The notes beneath the pieces were generated by a model. That model worked only from the letters and a program-made list of their open reading frames with translations. It had not been told where the DNA came from and searched no databases. The translations under genes were made by a program, and so were the position numbers. A DNA stretch of 50,416 nucleotides from Comamonas phosphati (GTDB taxonomy: Bacteria; Pseudomonadota; Gammaproteobacteria; Burkholderiales; Burkholderiaceae_C): the NCBI RefSeq assembly GCF_014637085.1, contig NZ_BMEU01000025.1, forward strand, positions 1 through 50,416, in the 5' to 3' direction. Below are positions 43,025 through 50,416 of the stretch, one piece after another; the stretch's first letter is position 1; the number at the start of each line of letters is the position of its first letter.

Positions 43025-43070
43025 GACAGCCCCGCAACCGTTCCTCCTATCCACAACTAGATTTTTGACA

Positions 43071-44477
43071 ATGACAGAGGAACCTACCAACGATGCAGGC
43101 CAGGCCCTGTGGCAAGTCTGCGTTGAGCAACTGGGTCAGGAGCTGCCGGAGCAGCAATTCAACACCTGGATCAAGCCGCTGACGGCACAAGTGGCCGAAG
43201 ACTTCTCCAAGGTCACGGTATATGTGGCCAACCGCTTCAAACTCGACTGGATCCGCGCTCAATATGCCGGCCGCATCTCGGCCATGCTGGAATCCCTGTA
43301 CGGCCAGTCCGTCACGCTGGAGTTGGCACTCGCTCACCGCGAAAGCGTTGTGAGAACTTATGTTCGCCCGCCTTCCGGCGAGCGCAACGCACCGCCAGAG
43401 ACCGTGGCCGTCTCCGTGCCCACGGTCAGCCCCGAAGAGGCTGCGGCCCCGGTCTTCCGTACCCGCCTGAACCCCGCCCTGACCTTCGAGACGCTGGTGG
43501 AAGGTACGGCCAACCGCATGGCGCGCTCGGCCGCCATGCACGTGGCGGGCTCGCCCGGCCACTTGTACAACCCGCTGTTCATCTACGGCGGCGTGGGCCT
43601 GGGCAAGACCCACCTGGTGCATGCCGTGGGCAACAAGCTGCTGGCCGACAAGCCGGACGCCAAGGTTCTCTACATCCACGCCGAGCAGTTCGTCTCGGAT
43701 GTGGTCAAGGCCTACCAGCGCCGCACCTTCGACGAATTCAAGGAGCGCTACCACTCGCTGGACCTGCTGCTGATCGACGACGTGCAGTTCTTTGCCAACA
43801 AGGACCGCACGCAGGAAGAGTTCTTCAACGCCTTCGAAGCCCTGCTGGCCAAGAAGAGCCATATCGTGATGACCTCGGATACCTACCCCAAGGGCCTGGC
43901 CAATATTCACGAACGTCTGGTATCCCGCTTCGATTCGGGCCTGACTGTCGCCATCGAGCCACCCGAGCTCGAGATGCGCGTCGCCATCCTGATCAACAAG
44001 GCGCGCGCGGAAAACGCCGAGATGCCCGAAGAAGTGGCCTTTTTCGTCGCAAAAAACGTGCGCTCCAACGTGCGCGAGCTCGAAGGCGCGCTGCGCAAGA
44101 TCCTGGCCTACTCGCGCTTCAACCAGAAGGAAGTCTCGATCCAGCTGGCCCGCGAGGCGCTGCGCGATCTGCTGTCCATCCAGAATCGCCAGATTTCCGT
44201 GGAAAACATCCAGAAGACCGTGGCCGACTATTACAAGATCAAGGTCGCCGACATGTACAGCAAGAAGCGCCCGGCCAGCATTGCCCGCCCGCGCCAGATT
44301 GCCATGTACCTGGCCAAGGAGCTGACGCAGAAAAGCCTGCCCGAGATCGGCGAGCTGTTCGGCGGCCGCGACCACACCACGGTGCTGCACGCCGTGCGCA
44401 AGATCGCGGGCGAGCGCCAGACCAACACCGAGTTGAACCAGCAGCTGCACGTGCTGGAGCAGACACTCAAAGGTTGA
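43071..44477 (+). CDS. dnaA: Chromosomal replication initiator DnaA
   Basis: DnaA binds DnaA boxes, melts the origin and loads the helicase. The 468-residue product has domain I ([22 protein letters not shown]), a linker to about residue 130, the AAA+ domain with Walker [10 protein letters not shown] (from 173) and Walker [10 protein letters not shown], and the C-terminal DNA-binding domain with the signature [15 protein letters not shown]. The start MTEEPT was chosen because the promoter -10 covers the only nearby upstream ATG; no clear ribosome site precedes it. Confidence 0.97.
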   Translation: MTEEPTNDAGQALWQVCVEQLGQELPEQQFNTWIKPLTAQVAEDFSKVTVYVANRFKLDWIRAQYAGRISAMLESLYGQSVTLELALAHRESVVRTYVRPPSGERNAPPETVAVSVPTVSPEEAAAPVFRTRLNPALTFETLVEGTANRMARSAAMHVAGSPGHLYNPLFIYGGVGLGKTHLVHAVGNKLLADKPDAKVLYIHAEQFVSDVVKAYQRRTFDEFKERYHSLDLLLIDDVQFFANKDRTQEEFFNAFEALLAKKSHIVMTSDTYPKGLANIHERLVSRFDSGLTVAIEPPELEMRVAILINKARAENAEMPEEVAFFVAKNVRSNVRELEGALRKILAYSRFNQKEVSIQLAREALRDLLSIQNRQISVENIQKTVADYYKIKVADMYSKKRPASIARPRQIAMYLAKELTQKSLPEIGELFGGRDHTTVLHAVRKIAGERQTNTELNQQLHVLEQTLKG

Positions 44478-44485
44478 TGAAAACT

Positions 44486-44564
44486 CCCCCATGAACGTCA
44501 TTTACACGCGGCAAAATGGGGGGTTCGAGCGGCAAGAGGGAGAGCCTGCATTCCCCCGCAGGCT
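44486..44564 (+). terminator. Hairpins between dnaA and dnaN
   Basis: CCCCCAT (44486-44492) can pair with ATGGGGG (44516-44522), and AGCCTGC (44543-44549) with GCAGGCT (44558-44564). No T tract follows the second, so read-through into dnaN is likely. Confidence 0.4.
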
Positions 44565-44608
44565 TCGCCGCTGCACCAAAGATGCGCACTTAAATAACTG
44601 AGGTTGAC

Positions 44609-45727
44609 ATGATCGTCCTGAAAGCCACACAAGACAAAGTTCTCGCGGTCCTGCAATCGGTGTCCGGCATTGTCGAGCGCCGCCACACCCTGCCCATTCT
44701 GGCGAACGTGCTGATCAAGAAGACCGGCAACGCCATGCAGCTGACGACCAGCGACCTGGAGATCCAGATCCGCACCACGGCCGAACTCGGCGGCGATACC
44801 GGCGACTTCACCACCACCGTGGGTGCGCGCAAGCTGATCGACATCCTCAAGACCATGCCCGGCGACCAGACCGTGAGCCTGGAGACCCAGCAGTCCAAGA
44901 TGGTGCTCAAGGGCGGCAAGAGCCGCTTCACGCTGCAGACCCTGCCGGCCGAGGACTTCCCGCTGGTGCAGGAATCGGCCGCCTTCGGCCCCGCGTTCAG
45001 CGTGCCCCAGAAGGTGCTCAAGGACCTGCTGGGCCAGGTCTCGTTCGCCATGGCCGTGCAGGACATCCGCTACTACCTCAACGGCATCCTGTTCGTGGCC
45101 GAAGGCAAGCAGCTGTCGCTGGTGGCCACCGACGGCCACCGCCTGGCCTTCGCCAGCGCCACGCTGGACGTGGAAGTGCCCAAGCAGGAAGTGATCCTGC
45201 CGCGCAAGACCGTGCTGGAGCTGCAGCGCCTGCTGTCGGATGCCAGCGGCGACAACCAGCCCGTGATCGAGATGCAGTTCGCGAACAACCAGGCCAAGTT
45301 CACCTTCGGCGGCATGGAGTTCGTGACCAAGCTGGTCGAGGGCAAGTTCCCCGACTACAACCGCGTCATCCCGCGCAACCACAGCAACAGCGTGACCCTG
45401 GGCCGCGCGCCCCTGCTGGCCAGCCTGCAGCGCACGGCCATCATGACCAGCGACAAGTTCAAGGGCGTGCGCCTGTCGGTGGAGCCCGGCACGCTGCGCG
45501 TGGCGTCCAACAACGCCGAGCAGGAAGAGGCCATGGACGAGCTCGATATCGACTACGGCGGCGACACCATCGAGATCGGCTTCAACGTGACCTATCTGAT
45601 CGACGTGCTCGCCAACATGAGCCAGGACATGGTCAAGATCGACCTGCAGGACGGCAACAGCTCCGCGCTGCTCACCATCCCCGAGAACGACAGCTTCAAG
45701 TACGTCGTCATGCCCATGCGCATCTGA
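44609..45727 (+). CDS. dnaN: DNA polymerase III sliding clamp, beta subunit
   Basis: The 372-residue product has normal clamp length and three repeated domains. Characteristic segments are VSGIVERRHTLPILANVLIK at the N-terminus, LVATDGHRLAFA in domain II and the C-terminus YVVMPMRI, which forms part of the hydrophobic pocket region. Follows dnaA by 131 bp, with GAGG ahead of the ATG. Confidence 0.98.
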   Translation: MIVLKATQDKVLAVLQSVSGIVERRHTLPILANVLIKKTGNAMQLTTSDLEIQIRTTAELGGDTGDFTTTVGARKLIDILKTMPGDQTVSLETQQSKMVLKGGKSRFTLQTLPAEDFPLVQESAAFGPAFSVPQKVLKDLLGQVSFAMAVQDIRYYLNGILFVAEGKQLSLVATDGHRLAFASATLDVEVPKQEVILPRKTVLELQRLLSDASGDNQPVIEMQFANNQAKFTFGGMEFVTKLVEGKFPDYNRVIPRNHSNSVTLGRAPLLASLQRTAIMTSDKFKGVRLSVEPGTLRVASNNAEQEEAMDELDIDYGGDTIEIGFNVTYLIDVLANMSQDMVKIDLQDGNSSALLTIPENDSFKYVVMPMRI

Positions 45728-45768
45728 CCGCCCTCCACCGCACAGGCATCCGCACGGCGAACTTCTAC

Positions 45769-48464
<2,696 letters not shown>

Positions 48465-48474
48465 GCTTGTAGGA

Positions 48475-48540
48475 TGACACAGAAAGTGAAAAACGTGCCA
48501 AGTTAATGAAAAATTGCTGACACGATTAGTGAAAACTTCC
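48475..48540. mobile_element. Possible solo IS21-type end (remnant)
   Basis: Starting TGACAC, the stretch carries three spaced, similar units: AAGTGAAAAACG, TTAATGAAAAATTG and TTAGTGAAAACTTC, with a second TGACAC between the last two. It is AT-richer than its flanks. Multiple short subterminal repeats with a terminal TG are typical of IS21-family ends. No istA or istB is present, so it would be a remnant. Identified from memory of such ends. Confidence 0.35.
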
Positions 48541-48557
48541 GGCTGATGCCGCGAATG

Positions 48558-48592
48558 AAAAAAGAGCCCGGATTGTTCCGGGCTCTTTTTTT
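48558..48592. terminator. Strong terminator downstream of gyrB
   Basis: AAAAAAGAGCCCGG (48558-48571) pairs perfectly with CCGGGCTCTTTTTT (48578-48591) across a 6-nt loop; symmetrical A/T tracts make it bidirectional. Confidence 0.88.
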
Positions 48593-48594
48593 GT

Positions 48595-48843
48595 CTTCAT
48601 GACCTGTGGGGCGACCTGGTGCACTACCACGCGGTGCAGCTGGCCCGGCCCGATTCGTCCTACGAGCCCGATACCGACCGCGCCCAGGCCATCGCCAGCC
48701 GGCGTGCCATGCTGGAGCGGGCGGCCGGCAACGGTTGGTGGGTGGCGGGCGCGCACATGCCCTTCCCCGGCCTGGGCCATGTGCGCCGCGAGGGCCGTGC
48801 CTACGCCTGGGTGCCGACGGAGTTCGGCCCGCTGCGGCGCTGA
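48595..48843 (+). pseudogene. 3' fragment of an MBL-fold metallo-hydrolase gene
   Basis: The frame DLWGDLVHYHAVQLARPDSS, then SRRAMLERAAGNGWWVAGAH and MPFPGLGHVRREG, ending WVPTEFGPLRR, is the C-terminal part of MBL-fold hydrolases, where the last metal-ligand histidine lies in AGAHMPFPG. The HxHxDH metal-binding core and everything upstream are missing; the frame begins right at the preceding terminator. A GTG at 48619 could allow a 74-residue peptide, but the lack of the active site makes this a truncated remnant. Confidence 0.7.
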
Positions 48844-48864
48844 TGCGGATTATTTGCCGGGCGA

Positions 48865-49482
48865 TCAGCCCAGCTTCCGCACCGACTCCCTGGCCCGCAC
48901 CCGCTCGAAGTGGGCCGCCACGCGCGGAAACTCGGCGATGTCCACGCCGTCGCCCTTGAGCCAGCCGGCGACGGTGTACAGATAGCCGTCGGCCACGGTG
49001 AACTGCTCGCCCATCACCCAGGGCTTGTCGCCCAGGTAATGCTCTTCGATCACGGCAAAGCATTCGCGCATGTTCTGGGGCACCTTGGCGCGCATGGAGG
49101 CCTGGGCGGCTTCGTCGTCGGCCCAGCGCGAAGCGCGCGGGCGGTGGGCGTGGGCGATGTGCGCGGTGGAGGCCAGGTAGGCGTTGAACTCCTGCAGCTG
49201 CGCCAGCGCGAACGGATCATGGAGCGGCGCCAGCTGGGCCTGCGGATAGGTCTGTGCCACATACAGCAGCAGCGAGGGAGTCTCGGTCAGCACGCCGCGC
49301 TCGGTGACCAGCGCGGGCACGCGGGCCTTGGGGTTGATGGCCAGGTATTCGGGGCTGCGCTGCTGGTTGTCGGCAAAGCTCAGCGTCTTGAGCGTGAATT
49401 GCGCGCCGGCTTCATGCAGCGCGATGAGCACGGCCTGCGCGCAGGTGCCGGCAGCGTAGTACAGCGTGAGTGGGGTAGCCAA
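48865..49482 (-). CDS. Glutathione S-transferase family protein
   Basis: A 205-residue GST. The N-terminal thioredoxin-like domain (TPLTLYYAAGTCAQAVLIAL, NPKARVPALV with the cis-proline, LTETPSLLLYVA with the glutathione gamma-Glu-binding ET) is followed by the all-helical C-domain (EHYLGDKPWVMGEQFTVADG). I chose a TTG start at 49482: AGGAG lies about 7 nt upstream and it gives the standard N-terminus, whereas upstream ATGs add unrelated sequence. Beta-class-like; substrate unknown. Confidence 0.88.
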   Translation of the reverse strand: MATPLTLYYAAGTCAQAVLIALHEAGAQFTLKTLSFADNQQRSPEYLAINPKARVPALVTERGVLTETPSLLLYVAQTYPQAQLAPLHDPFALAQLQEFNAYLASTAHIAHAHRPRASRWADDEAAQASMRAKVPQNMRECFAVIEEHYLGDKPWVMGEQFTVADGYLYTVAGWLKGDGVDIAEFPRVAAHFERVRARESVRKLG

Positions 49483-49645
49483 GATCCGTCTCCTGTGTTG
49501 GTCAGCCGCCCAGTGTAGAGCGTGTACCGGTCCTTTGCGGCGTCCTGAATTCCCTGGCGCCGGCCTGCGCATCACCGCTGCAGCAGGCAGCCGTGGCCGT
49601 CTCGTGGCAGCATCGTGCTCTTGTTGATGCGCCCCGAAACCCCGA

Positions 49646-50065
49646 ATGAAATCCTCCATCCGCATCGTCGATGTAGACCGGCTTGACACCTGGAGCAAGT
49701 ACAAAAGCGGCCTGTGCGACAGCTGCGCGGCCAACTGCTGCACCATGCCGCTGGAAGTGCAGCTGTCGGACCTGGTGCGCCTGGAACTGGTCGACCCCTT
49801 CGAGGTGGAGAACGTGGACCACAAGCTGATTGCCAAGCGCCTGCTCAAGGCCCGGCTGATCGACCACTACAGCCCCAAGCACAACATCTTCACCATGGCG
49901 CGGCGCGCCAGCGGCGACTGCAATTTCCTGGATGAGAAGACGCGGCGCTGCACGGTGTACGACAAGCGCCCCGAGACCTGCCGCCTTCACCCGCAGAAGA
50001 AAAGTCCCAAACCCGGATATTGCGCCTACGGCGCCAACGCGCTGCAGCGCCGCGGAAACACATAG
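49646..50065 (+). CDS. YkgJ-family cysteine-cluster protein
   Basis: A 139-residue protein with the UPF0153/YkgJ pattern: GLCDSCAANCCTMPLEV at residues 23-39, CNFLDEKTRRCTVYDKRPETCRLHP in the C-terminal part and a last cysteine in GYCAYG. The spaced cysteines are proposed to bind a zinc or iron-sulfur cluster; the function is unknown. The next gene, a ferredoxin, starts 10 bp later, suggesting co-transcription. Confidence 0.88.
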   Translation: MKSSIRIVDVDRLDTWSKYKSGLCDSCAANCCTMPLEVQLSDLVRLELVDPFEVENVDHKLIAKRLLKARLIDHYSPKHNIFTMARRASGDCNFLDEKTRRCTVYDKRPETCRLHPQKKSPKPGYCAYGANALQRRGNT

Positions 50066-50075
50066 GCATTCACCC

Positions 50076-50312
50076 ATGCACGCCCCGCGCAAGGCCCTGC
50101 CCGAAGTCGATACACAGCGCTGTACCGGCTGCGGCTGGTGCGTGGGCGTCTGCCCGCCCCATGTGCTGTCGCTGCAGGTGCAGGGCACGGAGCGCTTCGG
50201 CCCCAAGCGCTCGGTGCTGCACGATGCGCCGGGCTGCACGGGTTGCGCGCTGTGCGCGGTGCGCTGCCCCTTCGATGCCATCCGCATGGTGCGGATAACC
50301 ACGCAGGACTAG
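50076..50312 (+). CDS. 4Fe-4S dicluster ferredoxin
   Basis: A 78-residue protein with two CxxCxxCxxxCP motifs: CTGCGWCVGVCPP (from residue 16) and CTGCALCAVRCPF (from about 54). It would carry two 4Fe-4S clusters for low-potential electron transfer. The stop codon TAG is part of a CTAG tetranucleotide immediately before a probable IS5-type element, so the last residues could have been altered by insertion. Confidence 0.88.
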   Translation: MHAPRKALPEVDTQRCTGCGWCVGVCPPHVLSLQVQGTERFGPKRSVLHDAPGCTGCALCAVRCPFDAIRMVRITTQD

Positions 50313-50416
50313 GGCCTGTCATCAATCAATCTCCCCTTTGGACTTGAAGGCCAAAGGCCCGAACCCAGGTGAAGTGGTATGACCAGAAGATATGCCATTG
50401 GCGATGGCCCATGGGA
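50313..50416 (+). mobile_element. Left end of a probable IS5-family insertion sequence (cut by window edge)
   Basis: After the CTAG tetranucleotide (50309-50312), a typical IS5-group target, the sequence GGCCTGTCATCAATCAATC begins a likely terminal inverted repeat. A transposase-like frame starts at 50379. The right end lies outside the window, so the target duplication cannot be confirmed. Confidence 0.5.
50379..50416 (+). CDS. Transposase, IS5-type, first 12 residues (partial)
   Basis: The start MTRRYAIGDGPW resembles the N-terminus of IS5-group transposases (arginine-Tyr-x-(I/L)-x-D-x-x-W). Only 12 codons are in the window. The AGGTG about 6 nt upstream is an acceptable ribosome site. Confidence 0.5.
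   Translation, partial: MTRRYAIGDGPW

Larger units (their letters stand above)
42716..43070. other. oriC-like intergenic region between rpmH and dnaA
   Basis: The 355-bp divergent interval holds one perfect DnaA box, TGTGGATAA (42997-43005), one 8/9 box, CTATCCACA (43047-43055), divergent promoters for rpmH and dnaA, and two inverted repeats in the rpmH leader (GGCCGGGCCTGTTGA with its imperfect complement, 42749-42788; CCCTGA-N6-TCAGGG, 42797-42814). I see no dense DnaA-box cluster or AT-rich unwinding element, so the actual origin could extend elsewhere. Confidence 0.5.

Noticed and set aside
43023-43070. Upstream start for dnaA (MTAPQPFLL...)
   Set aside because: The ATG lies inside the -10 hexamer of the only good promoter, so it would not be transcribed from there.
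42716-43070. A fully supported oriC with multiple DnaA boxes
   Set aside because: Only one perfect and one 8/9 box are visible and no AT-rich unwinding region stands out, so I kept it as oriC-like.

Overview
The window is GC-rich chromosomal DNA from a member of the Comamonadaceae (Burkholderiales), probably close to Delftia or Comamonas. This is inferred from gene content and order, from orphan tricarboxylate-transport (Bug) binding proteins, and from a family of GC-rich dispersed repeats centred on TTGGGGCGGCCCGGC. I could not run a search, so the genus is not proven. It spans the origin-proximal region: mnmE-yidC-yidD-rnpA-rpmH run leftward, and dnaA-dnaN-gyrB run rightward from the intervening oriC-like interval.

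Left part (1-16 kb): the N-terminus of a giant LapA/RTX-type adhesin (cut by the window edge), tRNA thiolase mnmA, then a catabolic island. The island holds a LysR regulator with tcuA, tcuB and a Bug binding protein (tricarballylate/citrate-type use), and a second LysR divergent from a Bug protein and a gamma-glutamyltransferase. A Nudix hydrolase, a possibly iron-controlled short transcript, an omega-amino acid:pyruvate aminotransferase and the two-domain malic enzyme MaeB follow.

Middle (16-36.5 kb): a secreted RNase Sa-like ribonuclease with its barstar, and the leftward lptD-surA-ksgA envelope operon opposite amgK. Then come rsmE, a divergent SRAP protein, a lipase-like hydrolase, an M20 peptidase and a membrane diguanylate cyclase. 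metX-metW follow, preceded by what I read as a SAM-II riboswitch with a terminator. A GDT1-family manganese exporter is preceded by a yybP-ykoY riboswitch. Two tandem glycine-rich RRM proteins and the kdsD-kdsC-lptC-SDR cluster complete this part.

Right part (36.5-50.4 kb): an unknown protein, a cyclic-nucleotide-binding protein, the replication-origin cluster, a scar region after gyrB (terminator, possible IS21-type end, truncated MBL-fold gene), a GST with a TTG start, a YkgJ-type protein, a ferredoxin, and the left end of a probable IS5-family element.

The most unusual signal is a dispersed element whose 15-nt loop is constant while its flanking stem differs in every copy yet stays complementary. 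Two copies lie inside genes (amgK and metX), same strand, same length and same reading frame, adding about 27 residues to each protein.
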